The position numbers and the translations under genes are program-made. The notes beneath the pieces were generated by a model. The model was given only the letters and a program-made list of their open reading frames with translations, made no database searches and was not told where the DNA came from. This document shows, piece by piece, positions 46,597 to 58,213 of a stretch of 64,000 nucleotides of DNA. Numbering within the stretch: the stretch's first letter is position 1; the number at the start of each line of letters is the position of its first letter. The DNA is from Rhyzopertha dominica (Eukaryota > Arthropoda > Insecta > Coleoptera > Bostrichidae). The stretch covers positions 34,033,786 through 34,097,785 of the forward strand of contig QCXZ01000041.1 of assembly GCA_025024175.1 (NCBI GenBank). The letters are read 5' to 3'.

Positions 46597-47726
46597 CAGT
46601 GGCGTGCCCAGAAATCTTGCCTGGGAGATTACTAAACACCAAGGAGCTTTAACTTCTGGAGGAAATGAAATGGTGGTGGGGGTAAGCATATGTAACGACG
46701 GAAGTCGCCATCGAAGGTACTGCATTTCGGTGGTAACCCCGACCAGTTTAGTTTAGTGCGGCTGTTGAATTTCGTCGAATTTTCAATGTTAAATGTTCAG
46801 TTTTCTTAATCAGTGCCATTTCATTACAGTTGTTACAACTATCAAGAGTTATTGCAACCGTATGTGTGGCAAAATTAGAATCTACAGCTGTATTATCCCT
46901 TAATCATTTAAATAATTTCAGATTGTTGGAACTCGTCAAATAACTATAATTGTGTATTCATCTGCATTCGTTTTAATGTACCTACTACGCATTTTTACGG
47001 TTTACTGTTTTCCCTGTGTATGATAAGAAACACATTAAACTCATCACTTGTACCGCTGAAGGTGACATGCGGCTCGAAATGTATACGTACAGATAAATTA
47101 CATACTATTTAGGTACGTAGAGTTTGGAGTTTTATTTACAAAATATTTATGTTACTTCACGACTTAATTTTAAAGGCTAATATGAATAACTTCGCTTTTA
47201 TTTATTGCGAAAGTATAAGCGTTATGAATATTAAGGGTTGTATTGCTCTCAGTCAAACATTCTCTTCGAATGGTAAATTAGCATAACCGTTATTATTATT
47301 TAATACAGTATTTCATTTTGTTGTAAGATATTAATTACAAAGAGAAAATAAGGAAGCTACACTAAAATGGCTACAGCTAAAAGGCCAGTAGGTAGTTATA
47401 TGTAAATGTTAAATAGATTGGCATTTATAGTATGTGTGCTTTAGGTATACTCTGATTATTATAATTATTAAATAACTTGATATTTTTAACTGGTTATTAT
47501 TTACAGCCTGATACTTAGTACGCCATTGATTTCTGCTTACCCCTCCTAGTGATACTGCTTTTTCGCATTTCTGACGTATGACAGTTGTTCATTACATGGG
47601 GGGACAGAACTGCGGTGCCACTGCAATGAAATCAACTAATTTATAAAATCTATTACATTTGTCCATTGTTGACCTAAGTTCTGACCCAGATCNAACCCCC
47701 CCCCCCTCCCCAAGTGCTCGCCACTG
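46597..47726. mobile_element. Non-autonomous hAT-like element with 8-bp target duplication
   Basis: The left end CAGTGGCGTGCCCAG and the reverse complement of the right end, CAGTGGCGAGCACTTGG, share CAGTGGCG. Flanks ACAATTGC (46589-46596) and ATAATTGC (47727-47734) agree at 7 of 8. The 1,130-bp interior has no transposase frame. It includes a CTGAAGG...CTCGAAATG module at 47056-47081 and a C-run at 47696-47711. The termini resemble but are not identical to those of the family at 3410 and 28716, so it is a related but separate family. Confidence 0.65.
47696..47711. repeat. Poly(C) tract
   Basis: Eleven C, one T, then four C, close to the right end of the hAT-like element. An n base lies just upstream, consistent with sequencing trouble here. 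Confidence 0.8.
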
Positions 47727-47734
47727 ATAATTGC

Positions 47735-48377
47735 AACTAGACAAATTAGAACAACAACGCTGGATTTAGTCGATTAGAGCTCGTCCGTAATGCCCTAGCA
47801 TTTCACCATGCTCCAGTTGAACAGATCTTAATCGTGTCCAGTATGCCATTGATAAGCTGAGACATATTTGCAATCCGCTTTACAATGCTGTGTTCACTTG
47901 AAATCATTTAATTATCTGATACAACAGAATAGCTCTTATACCGTTAATAAATTCATTGGCACTTTAATTTCCGTCACATCCAATTTCTGCCTCAAATCAA
48001 AGGTATTTTAAGAAATAACGTCTTTTCAGATCCTGCGTGACCTAAAATAACATCTGTAGTAATTTAGTTCTTTAAATTATACCTGTCTAACCTGCTCGAA
48101 AACCTACAATTTTGCATGTCTATTTCACTGCATAACAGGACCGGGCATTAAAAGAAAACTTTTTACTATATATTATAAATGTATACTGCCCTGATCGAAT
48201 ATAACCTAGAATGTTTTATTATACGAACCGCGCATCATGTTTTGTCAAAATTCTTGCGTACCGTTGGTAGCACTGTCACACGCTTCCATGTCAAATTTCA
48301 GCACGATCTGTCACGTAAAAGTTTTCGAAACAAGCGTATAAACAAGTCAACCTCAAGTATGTTTTTCGATTTTTATC
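47735..48377. other. Sequence upstream of the mariner relic, probably its 5' UTR in part
   Basis: The last ~150 bp before the transposase ATG may be mariner leader sequence. I could not identify the terminal inverted repeats. Confidence 0.3.
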
Positions 48378-49371
48378 ATGTCGCATTCTATAGACCAAAG
48401 AATCTGCTTTAAATTTTATGTTTCAACAAACGAAATAATCGTGTGCTAACGCGTTCAAAATGTTACAGAATGCTTATCCGCATTCTCATATTATGTCGCA
48501 AGCCTCTGCGTATAATTGATATAAATCGTTCAGACGGTCGTACAGAGGTTGAAGATTTACCTCATGAACACCGTCCACAAACATTGACTAACGAAGAAAA
48601 CATTGAAAAAGTTTGGTGCTCGAATATCGTCGTGTGATTATTAGAGAGATAGCTGATTACATGAATATATCATTTGGATCAGTGCAAACCATTTTACACG
48701 ATATTTTAGACCAAAAAGAGCACCACAAGTCTGTCGCTAAAGAAATGCTTGCTATGAGTGATATCGACATGCAACACATCATAACTGATGATGGATAAGA
48801 CGTGGGTTATGAAAATAATGTCGAAACCGCACAACAATCATCAGAATGGCGCGCAAAAGATGAGCCGAAGCTCAAAAAACCTCGTCAAAGTCGCTCAAAA
48901 ATCAATAAGACAATGTTGATTGTTTTCTTCGATTATCAAGATGTTATGCATTTAGAATTCCTTCCGACTGATCAAACAGCTAATGCTGTATGGTATGTGC
49001 TAGTTTTACTAAATTTGAGAGAGAAGATTCATCTATTACGGCCTGAATAATTATGAACAAACAAACATGTTTTATGCATCACGATAATGCGCCGACTCGC
49101 ACGGTTCATTTAACTCGCGAGTATTTGATCGAAAACAACGTACACGTCATTCCGCAAACTCCGTATTCACCAGATATGGCACCATGTGACTTTCCTTTTC
49201 CCAAACCTCAAATTACTACTTCGCAAAAAGCATTTTGAAGCCATAAAAGAGAATTCGAAGAGGGAGCTGAAGGCGGTACAAAAAGAGGCGAAAAGTGTTA
49301 TAAGGATTGGAAAAAACGTTGCATCCGACGGGGACTATTTTGAAGGNGACAAAATAAATATTAAAGAATAA
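48378..49371 (+). pseudogene. mariner transposase, degraded but full length
   Basis: The copy starts at ATG 48378 with MSHSIDQRICFKFYVSTNE, continues through MLQNAYPH, DGRTEVEDLPHEHRPQTL, IIREIADYMNISFGSVQTIL (second helix-turn-helix), and reaches the catalytic region. The first Asp is in DKTWV (frame-shifted, near 48793). VETAQQSSEWRAKDEPKLKK follows. The second and third Asp are in HHDNAPT and SPDMAPCDF with exactly 34 residues between them, the D34D spacing of mariner. It ends GDYFE.DKINIKE. At least five frame breaks or stops make it inactive. The vocabulary is close to the mariner group that includes vertebrate SETMAR-related copies. Confidence 0.9.
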
Positions 49372-51959
49372 ACATAATTTCTGCATTTTATTTTAAAATG
49401 TTAGGTTATATTTAATCATAGCAGTATAATGATCAATGGTGTTTTTTGTTTTTCTGTAGTCTATTTAAGGTAACTACGGCAAACTGTGAATACAGTGGGC
49501 TTATATATTATTTATAAATGTTTAGTAGAAGAATTAAAAGCTCGTTATACACCAAAAATAAACAAAGATACAAGCTTAGATAATGTGAAAAAGAAGAACG
49601 ATATGTAAAGGATTAGGTGGTTATCTTAAAAGGATTAATTACAATTTATAATTTAAGACATTTTGGGGGTGAGACAAACTGATCAATTTATCTAGGGCCC
49701 AAGTGATCATAAAATGCGACATGATCTACTAAGAAACGATGATAGTAGTTTAAAATTTCAAAATGCGGTGGCGTTAGCAAAATCAATAATACTCGACTAA
49801 TGTAATACAAATTAGAAATTTACAGCCAAATATTTACAAGGCGAAGAGAAATTCAAAAAAGTACATGAGCGAGAGAAAGAGAAGAGAAGACACCAGCTTC
49901 AAATAGATTAAATAAAAAGAGAAGTGCAAATATTGTGTGCTTTTTAGTACGCGAATAACCATTGTATTTCCAGTGTCTCACATTTACATTTACAGCCAAA
50001 CAATCTTTTGATAACAGATTAAACTTAAAAGGTTCCATAATAGCACAACTTATTGTTTTTTCAAACTTTTTACCAAATATCCGCATAACATTGATCTTTC
50101 TCCTAAATAAATTATCTTGTTAAAATAAATATTTGTTTTGCAATTTTTATTATTTTTTGGGGGTTTACTATAAGTGAATACCTGGCTGAAACAAAAAATT
50201 AATCTTCAGAAATATCTAATTTAATTCAGAAATGTTCTTAAATGCTGAAAATAAATCCCTTAAACCCTGCCTGCCTCAAATATTATAATTTCCACCTGCT
50301 GTGCTAAACGTGTCCAAGAACACAATATGGGAATATGAAATTTGCCATATTTCTAATACAAAAATATCGTGAATAGTAAAAAGGAATATTGGAAATAGTT
50401 AGAATTAACAATAACAGTCTCTTTAGCACAGCAAAAGTAATATTAAAAGTAAATGTAATTCATTACTAATTAATTGCTTAAGTAATGAGTAAATTGTAAC
50501 GAATTACTTTATAAAAGTAATTGTTCCGCTGTTCCAAGTGGTTATAACGTAGATTGTGCAGTGTCCAACTATGGCGTAATTCTGCCAGCAGGGCTGTTAC
50601 TGTTACACCCGAATAGTCCTGCAACAAAAGCGGTCAGTTAATGACGTGGTCCGTAACCAATTGTAATACCTACCTAAGTGTAGTTTGAACCTACTTAATT
50701 AAAATTTTCTATGAATCTGTCTACTTCACTTTCTCGTGGATCGCGTTTCTTCGCAAATAATCCAGGAACGAACTAAACTCGAGCTTCTCCCGTGTCGTCG
50801 TGTTTATTCAGGACAACAATAGGGCAAATCGACTTCGGACCGTTGCATAAGTTTGCCGACTTACTCAAAACCTCCATGGCCAAACATTCTCAATTCAACC
50901 GGTGACGCAAGATGTTCTTCCAGCTCTACATGGACGTTGACGGATTGCCCATATTGAATTTCCGTTGGCAAGCACAACAGTTAATTGCTTTATATCTGAG
51001 GTAATTAGGCATTGCCCACAATGTCGAAATACATCTGCAGGGGTAAGGGTTTCCTGACACCTACTCAAAGGAGGTTTAGGTATGCAGTAAGTTGGGACAA
51101 ACTAGTATCTTTCGGTCAGGAAGCACTTCATCCAACGGTTGGAGCGAAGCCAACTGTTGTGTTGGTTAGTGGCCAGGAGATAAACATTACTATAACCAGA
51201 AAGCAAAATGGATGAACATATACAGGGTGTTGCGGTGAAATTGAACAATTGCTCGTAAGAGTGGAGATCAGAAAAATAACCCATGACGCATTCCCATCAA
51301 AATATTTACCCCTAAAATTGCAAAGCGTTTACTAGTTTTTAAGGTTCATTCATTAAACGTAAACAACTAACCAGAATTATGTGTGCAATAAATGTTTTTT
51401 AATCATTCTAAATGAATATTCAGAAATTCGTATAAATCCTTTACATAATTAAAGTTAAACATCATGTGCTTTTTTTTGCAAATTTCTTGATCTGCAACTA
51501 TTGTACGGCAATCAATTGGGTATTTGTTATGTATTTGTATTTTATTAAATTGTGTATTAATACGTAGCGTCTTATACACAAAAAAACGTAAGGTGTATTT
51601 TTAGTATTAAAAATGTGAATATTTAAAGGAACCGTCAAAACGCGAACATATTGGTGTCTTGTAAATGGCCGCTTGTTTACATCTGGGGTCAGCGCGTCAT
51701 GCGTCAGCCTCAGCCCGTCAATTTATCAGTTTATTGTTGGCGTTCATTTTGTGACAAGCGAATTAAAATACACCAAGTAAGAGTGCAATACTTATGAGTT
51801 ATGACTTCTGAAAGCATGTTCATTGTTATGGAATTTCTATACAGCGAGGAGCGGTTCAACGCGGCGGAGATGAGGAACGTAAAAGCAACAGCATAAGTGA
51901 ACTTTTTATCAAATTAACGTAGCATTGATAATTTGATCACAGTGGGTTGTTAGATAACC
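49372..51959. other. No gene recognised
   Basis: AT-rich up to about 50700. At 50440-50530 the AAGTAAT/ATTACTT words recur several times in both orientations, as in hAT subterminal regions, without assignable ends. From 50740 to 51220 GC rises and a 67-codon + frame occurs. YMDVDGLPIL in another frame vaguely recalls an insect transposon-encoded protein, but too little is left to name it. The part 51640-51790 may be gypsy LTR or leader sequence. Confidence 0.3.
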
Positions 51960-52855
51960 CAAGGATCTATGTTGTCGCCAGAAACTGGAAGCAGCAAAGC
52001 TAACGATCGTCAGAAGTCGTTTGAGACCTCGAGCAGCTGGAAACGCGAACAACTGCTCTGGTTATTGCTCTGCGAGGACCAGTACTGGATTATTTCGCAC
52101 GTTACCTGCGGCTGGCAAGAAGATTACTACAAGCTATTTGCTGCTTTGTAGCTACATTTTGGAGAACATCACCTACAATAGCTGTTTCGTGTCCAGCTAA
52201 GGACTCGCAAGCAGAAGTGCGGAAGGTGAGAAGACACATGGCGTATCCAACAGTCCCGCCTGAATTCTTGGAAGAAATGGAAACGCGAAATTTCATTCAT
52301 TGAAATAGGGCAACACTAAAGAACGCGCTGCTGCTGACCACTTACTCTACTAGAGAGGCTCTAGTAAAGGCTTTGGAAATCGAGGTAACATTCAAGGCTT
52401 CAGCTGCCAATTGGAACCACTGCAAGGTACGTGGATCACTCGTCAAGGACAGTAATCCGATTTATAAGCAACGTAAAGGAACTCATTGTAGACACAATTG
52501 GTTCTCTGCTTAAATGGAAATAAGACGACCTGGAAGGGAGGCAAAATCCCAGAAAGTTCGACACTAAAAGCGATGTGGACCCAGTAAGAATCTTTAGTGG
52601 AGAACGGCCTGTTGAGGACAGCGTGGGAGAGCGCCGATGGGAAGCAAGTCGCCGTACAATTATTAGTACCCACAGGTGTTATAAGGGCTGCATGGTGGAG
52701 CATCGGTTGCCCACGTGGGAGTAACCAAGACTCAAAAGTTCGCGAGCGATTCTGTTGGGTAACACTGTTGAGAAGATATAGAGAAATGGTGCCACAAGTG
52801 TGTAACCNCCACACCACAACTGTTCTGGATATAATTTCATTTGAACCATTATAAC
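51960..52855 (+). pseudogene. Ty3/gypsy relic: gag and integrase zinc-finger region
   Basis: Around 51990-52300 broken + frames match a gypsy gag (LPAAGKKITTSYLLL or in the neighbouring frame AGWQEDYYKLFAAL, then LHFGEHHLQ and FRVQLRTRKQK). At 52597-52800 the frame reads NGLLRTAWESADGKQVAVQL, KVRERFCWV and REMVPQVCN, and a shifted frame adds LHGGASVAHVGVTKT. That is the H2C2 zinc-binding region in front of the integrase core. Protease, reverse transcriptase and RNase H between gag and integrase are deleted. The match stops abruptly at about 52855, where sequence of the opposite strand begins. Confidence 0.75.
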
Positions 52856-54740
52856 ATGGTGGACTCAAGCGAGGTGGCGTACAAAGCAGTGTGTACATGT
52901 TTTTAAATCTTTTTGGACAAAGATCTTTCGTAAAAGTAGTTGCTTGTTGGTACTGGTCGAATTGATGACATTATTCGTTTCATATTTGCTGCAAAATCTG
53001 TAGCGTTCGTTTGTAACCGCGTGGGATTGAAGAATTCACTTGTTAATCTCATATACCAACTTAGTGGCAGTACTATGTATGTCTGGTTTAAATGCGATTC
53101 TCAGATCTAACAGAACGCAGGGCAAAACTGTTCAGCGACAGAGGCTGTTCACAGGCAATAATTGAGGTTCTCAGTGAAGCGCTCAATCAATACAACCACT
53201 GGCATGTGGGTGGTAGGCTGTTGTAGAATGTGTTTGAATTCTAAGAAACGAGAAAGGCGTTGAAAAAGGTTTTGCTCAATTATCTCGATCTGGGGTGATA
53301 GTCGCAGGGACAACGCAAAGATGGCTTCAGCAATGGTTGGTGCAATGATCTTTTAGCAAGATTGCTTCTGGCTACATACTGAAACGATCTATCAAGCAGC
53401 ATGGTGAATTTTTATTCATTAGGTTGTGGGCCAATCAGTTCCACATGGTGTGTTGAAAACAGGCATCTGGTATTATGTATGCTTTCTAACTGGCTGCGAG
53501 TATGGCGAATGATCTTTGCTGTTTGGTAAGGTCTACATTCAGGTGTCTGTCCACTTTACACAGTCCTTCATAGTTTTTCCACACAAAACGGCGACGAATG
53601 GTGTCGATTGTGGCTCGTTGTCCTATATAGACTAAGCAGTGGAATTTATCAAATAGCTGGCGTAGATATGCTTGTGGTATGTAAGGATGATCATGCTTCT
53701 AGGTTACATCCATAAGATGGCTTCATTGTCAAAAGGAAGTTGTACAGGTTGTAGATTAAGAATTGTCTGTGGGTCGGCCAACAGACATTGCAGTTTAGTC
53801 TTTTTTTCTGCTCGGCAATTTATTTCGTACTGTTAGTTTATGGCGTCCACTTTCGTCCAGAATAATAGGCGTTCTGCTACCACATTTTCTGATCCTTTAA
53901 CATACTGTATTTTGTTGTGAACTGGCTCATGAAGTTGAGATTTCGGTTGACGTACTACCTTTTCTCGCTGTTCGGTTGCAGTGCATACACGAGGGGACTG
54001 CCCCAATGACTGTTAGATACATCTGTGGTCAGGGCTACTGGATGAACTAGCAGTGTAGCGTCGACAAGAACTCATTCAGAATGGCCTGCATGGGAGCTGC
54101 GCTTGGGAGGAATCTACGATAGAAATCGATGATGGTCTTCGTATTTTAATGCCTTGACAGATTGTTTATGTGTTATGATATCATTTACTCCGCAAGGCAA
54201 TGGCTTTGTTCTGGAGCTATTAATCTACAGCAGATTTTTCAAATTTAATTTTGCTGGTTGATTGGTGGAGTATTGTTGAAATTTGGAAATTTTTCGAAGG
54301 TGAATTTTATGTTTTTCTCAGGTAACGGATGAAACAAGAGAACCAAGAAAGGCAAAGATAAAGTCCAGATCACACAGAACTTCATTCATAAATCTCTGAA
54401 AATTCTGAGCTGCAATGCTCAAGCCAAAACCCATCCTAGTGAATTCAAACAAACCAAATGGTGTAATTACAACTGTTTGGTGTCTTCTCTGTGCATGGGA
54501 ATTTGATAGGCTCTATTGAGAATAATCGTGGAAAATATGTTTGAAAGTCTGCACCAGTTAGTTAACTTGCGAGCCATATGTAATGGGCTTGTCCATGGGC
54601 TCTTTGGTGCTAAGCAATTCCTTGGTCTGGCAGCAGAGGTAGTCTGTAAGGGCAACAAGGAACTGGTGAGCCTGTTGTTACTATGCGATGGAAACATGAC
54701 AAAAAAAAGCGGTCGTCAGAAGGAACGACTTCTGAATCAA
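52856..54740 (-). pseudogene. Ty3/gypsy relic in opposite orientation: RT to integrase
   Basis: Reading the minus strand from 54740 down: HRIVTTGSPV, YQIPMHREDTKQ, VVITPFGLFEFTRMGFGLSI (RT), NFQRFMNEVLCDLDF, VNDIITHKQSVKALKYEDHH, QYVKGSENVV (RNase H end), ATIDTIRRRFVWKN (integrase finger end), IDRF..., TITPD, and LVYGTT-like C-terminal pieces, then EFFNPT and NATDF near 53000. The RT YLDD box reads FLGS, so both catalytic Asps are gone. Many stops occur. LTRs are not visible at either end. It lies exactly between two + strand gypsy pieces. Confidence 0.8.
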
Positions 54741-54799
54741 CACACAACACATTAACTTCACTTTAATCGTGTTTAGTTAATATACAGTAAAAATATTGA

Positions 54800-55420
54800 C
54801 TTTACCAAAATGTTTATTTACAACCGCTGATGTAATTAAAACTGATCGCTTCCTTGCATCGTGTAAAAAAGGAAAAAATTTCGATTCTGGGGTTTCACAG
54901 CAACTCATAAATCCGCAATCGGATGGAATGGTCCTGCAGTTTTACATAACAATGGCGTACAGGGTAGCAATCAATGAACAACAGGAGAGGCACTGGCAAA
55001 GATAGTCTGTGGAAGGAACTGAGGTTACAATGGGATCAGGAATTTGAGCATAGCCTTCTATGTGGTCAACCAGGGCGCATGATGTCGACAACCTTAGAAA
55101 GTCACTTTTGAAAACCCAGAGACAGAAAATCAAGATTGCGACAGATCGCGCAAAAGCTCGCTATGATACAAGGACCAATTAGAAGTAGTTTAATGAAGAT
55201 CTGATGTGGTTCTATAACCTACAAAGGAAAAAAGGGCTTTCGCCTTAAGTTGTCGCCATGGGAAGGGCCTTATAGAGTAGCGAATGGGGTTAACGACGTA
55301 GTCTACAGGATTCATTTCGGGGCAAGAGCAGGGGTGAATAGTTTAAGCGAATATAACTAATTTCCTGAGAGATGTAACTTATTGGGACGATGAGTTTTTA
55401 AAGAGGAGATAGTGTTAAGA
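54800..55420 (+). pseudogene. Ty3/gypsy integrase C-terminal relic
   Basis: The + strand contains KNFDSGVSQQL, LINPQSDGMVLQFYITMAYR (integrase core end), then in other frames KIATDRAKARYDTRTN, LQRKKGLSPKLSPWEGPYRV and NDVVYRIHFGARAG, the C-terminal chromo-like/GPY region of gypsy integrase. It fits downstream of the zinc finger at 52600-52850 in the same orientation. About a hundred residues of the core are missing. A purine-rich AAAGAGGAGATAG at 55400-55412 followed by TGTTAAG may be the polypurine tract and LTR start. Confidence 0.75.
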
Positions 55421-55514
55421 TATGGACATGGAACGCCTGTGGATTATCAATTGTGAGAGTGAAGATAGCCATTGTGTGATTTAATTCCAAATACTATTTA
55501 TCTAGTGAAAAGTG

Positions 55515-55769
55515 TTAGTCATCTTCACAGTAGACACATTCATGTAAGTACTGATTCATGTGAGTAAGTTTATGATGTAAACGAGTGACAATAAAAACAT
55601 CTAGGAATGGGAAAGAATTGTTGCTTTCGATTTCCATTGTGTCGATATAACTACGAGGAACAATGGGAAGCCCGTCGATGTGCCAGAAATGTATACATGA
55701 ATGACCATGAAAAATTAAATACGTGGGAGTTTCTACCAAACTAAATGAAGTTTGCTCACCTTCCGGCAT
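55515..55769 (-). pseudogene. Penelope-like reverse transcriptase fragment
   Basis: The 84-codon minus frame contains IDTMEIESNNSFPFLDVFIV followed by KLTHMNQYLHECV. The pair (MEvE....LPFLDvlv, then YRKPTHT..YLh) is characteristic of Penelope-like RT just after the active site. The VYRKP part has lost a few residues. No upstream catalytic YxDD and no GIY-YIG domain is visible, so it is a short relic. Confidence 0.55.
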
Positions 55770-56579
55770 TCTTTTTTATATACCCTAGGTGGTCCCTATG
55801 TTGCAAAAATGTTTGTTTAGCTTCCAAAAATTGTTCTTGCCACTAGTCTGGCATCACCAACCATTCTTAGGCTTAGGAAGGTTTTAACTATGTTACTTAA
55901 ACAACACAGCCTTATGGTATACTACCCCTATTTGGAAACTTTTGCCAAACTAGAAGGTTAATATCTTGCCTGTACTAGACCCCCCTCCCCAGTCCCCTCT
56001 CTGAAACCACGCAACTCGCTAGCCTCCGTCTTGTGAATTGTGAGGGTCCTGGGACCCACACCAGTTTGACCCTGTTTACTACACTTTAGCTCGCGAAAAC
56101 ACTCCAGCACTAATCTCCCGTGATATCGACGCTTTTAACGCGGTTGACCGTCGGTGACTATGGAGATCTATTTACAGCATTGTCTCTCCACAAAAGCATC
56201 CGAGGGCAAATTAAAATTGCGAAGATTTCTGCTTAATATATTGATGGTTTTCGTTTAGTCCTTTAGAACTAAACAACAGAAAAGATTCTGCTAGAAAGAG
56301 TGCGATTTTCATATTTACACACCTCAATATTCTAATTAAACACCGTTTATTTTAATTTGAGTGCTTTATTTAAAAGGTGAATTAAATGTGATTGTTTTTA
56401 AACGAATAGTACACTAAAAACCCAAATGCAAACCAAATTTCTTATATAGTGACTGACAAAAATAATAGTTTTCAAAAACACATGTCAACTCTCGAAAGGT
56501 GCGAATAAGACCTAAGGTAATATTGAGTTGGTACCTACTTCCGTCATAATTGTAAGTACGGACGGCGTTGTTTTGTGAA
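55770..56579. other. No gene seen
   Basis: A slightly GC-richer patch lies at 55980-56170. No coding exon or repeat boundary was recognised. Confidence 0.35.
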
Positions 56580-57140
56580 TTCTTTGTGCCGCCTTTTATA
56601 ACTGCTGCCAAGCTACGATATGCACGGCGATCACTGAACATCAATGAGCACGATAGTTGGTACTGAAGGTTGCAGATCAGAGTACAGTTATAAAGATCTT
56701 CCAACCATTTACGGTTCTATTTTTCTTTAAAGGTAAGAAATAATAATAATTATTGGTATAGTAGGCTTGTGGTAACCTCTACAGTCTACACCCTTGCACT
56801 GTGGAAGCTTTGTGTAGTACAGCTAGTATTAATACCACTTGGTTTGTGAATTTTACATATTTCATCTCATCTCAGTCCATCATAGTCTAATTATTTAACA
56901 GGCTTACTGTAGCCACAACCTCACAAATATGAAATAAACGAAATGCGAAAATTTGTCAGCCCACAGTTCCGAAATGTTGATTATTGCACAAAACACTACA
57001 GGATTGTTAAAATACAAACTGCCACGTGTTTTCTTATATTAAAATATATCAAATAATTCAAAAATCAACAAATAACGAGTATACGTCAATGCAATGGATG
57101 CATGTTATACAAGCCGATTAGCGCTTGTTAAATCATCCTG
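56580..57140 (-). repeat. Dispersed ~700-bp repeat, copy 2 (inverted)
   Basis: This is the reverse complement of 8917-9616. Exact shared words include AATAATTATTGGTATAGTAGG (one base different), GTGGTAACCTCTA and GCACGGCGATCAC. The low-coordinate end is less well conserved than copy 1, and the outer ends are approximate. No open frame is shared between copies, arguing against a protein-coding element. Confidence 0.6.
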
Positions 57141-58129
57141 TATACTGTTGTATTGTTGACTTTAGCAACGAATCTTGATTCTGTCTGGGTAAGCATAATG
57201 ATCGAACAAGTGTGAGAAGGCGACATGGTGAAAGACGCGATCTTCAGTATTAAACGGAAAAGCGTGGGCTATGTTGTCCAAAAACATCATCTTTTGCTAT
57301 CGACCACGTTTAGGACATTGTGGGTGGAATCAACAATCTTTAGTGACACTTTTTTTATCTTTAGTGATGATGTAATAGCCTGGAATGAAACACTAATAGA
57401 AATCGATCATCTGCTTGAATTGATACACACCTCACAAACTCTTATCAACTCTCGGTATATTATTTTAATTGTTTCCCGTGAAATGCACTTTCCGATTTCA
57501 CACCAAAGTTGGCGCTGTACGTAGGATGTATATTATGTCGACCGCCGGCCTCTCGCTCGACCTTCTCTACGTAAGGGAAATGATGTATAAGGGCATAATA
57601 AATATTGTCATTTCCGGGACAAAATTGGTCGCTTATGACACTAGAATGTAGTCTACAGTCTAAACTAACAATAATTTACATCATAGCAACACTCTTACTA
57701 CAATTATAACCGAATTACCATATCTATATACCTATAGTAAACCTCCCTCGTATGTTGTGTTTAGTCTGGGTAAGAAGTTCTCAGGGTGGTAATAATGATT
57801 TAAGCACGATGCACGCTGCGCTGTGGTAAGTGATAATCGACAGAACCAAAGTCTAGACAGAGTTCCTCTCGATTGCTAAGAATTAAGATTAATAAGTTTC
57901 AAATATCATTTGATCGTTTTGGTCTTACTCAAAATTACGTGAAAGTTTATCGTTGGGTTTCACGTTAAAGTCTACCGTAATTAAGTTTTGAGTTTGAAGT
58001 CAGTTGTTAGGAAAAGTCCGTAGGAAAAGTACGGAAGTAAAACAGTATTTATTCTAGTAGTTGTTCTCTGAAATTTCTAGTGTTAGTTGATCTACTGATC
58101 CATATTCTGCCGCGCGCTAATCAGTCGTT
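57141..58129. other. No gene recognised; upstream of a possible first exon
   Basis: A 99-codon + frame at 57225-57524 matches nothing I know. The segment directly before 58130 could be promoter and 5' UTR of the possible exon there. Confidence 0.3.
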
Positions 58130-58213
58130 ATGTCGCGTAAAAATCCGTGCAGTTGCGAATTACTTGCTTGGGAGCCATCACACCAATTTGAATTACCAGT
58201 CGTTGTATATGAG
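58130..58213 (+). CDS. Possible first coding exon of an unidentified host gene
   Basis: From ATG 58130 the frame reads MSRKNPCSCELLAWEPSHQF followed by ELPVVVYE and then GTGAGT, a strong splice donor, leaving phase 0. The frame is open from ATG to donor (28 codons), and the surroundings carry no transposon homology. I do not recognise the protein. No matching second exon was found before 64000; the rest of the window downstream is transposon-rich. It could be chance, since an open stretch of this length is common. Confidence 0.3.

Noticed and set aside
51012..51215. 67-codon + frame, with DVDGLPI-like residues just upstream
   Set aside because: Only about ten residues recall a transposon protein and they are in another frame. 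Too little to name.
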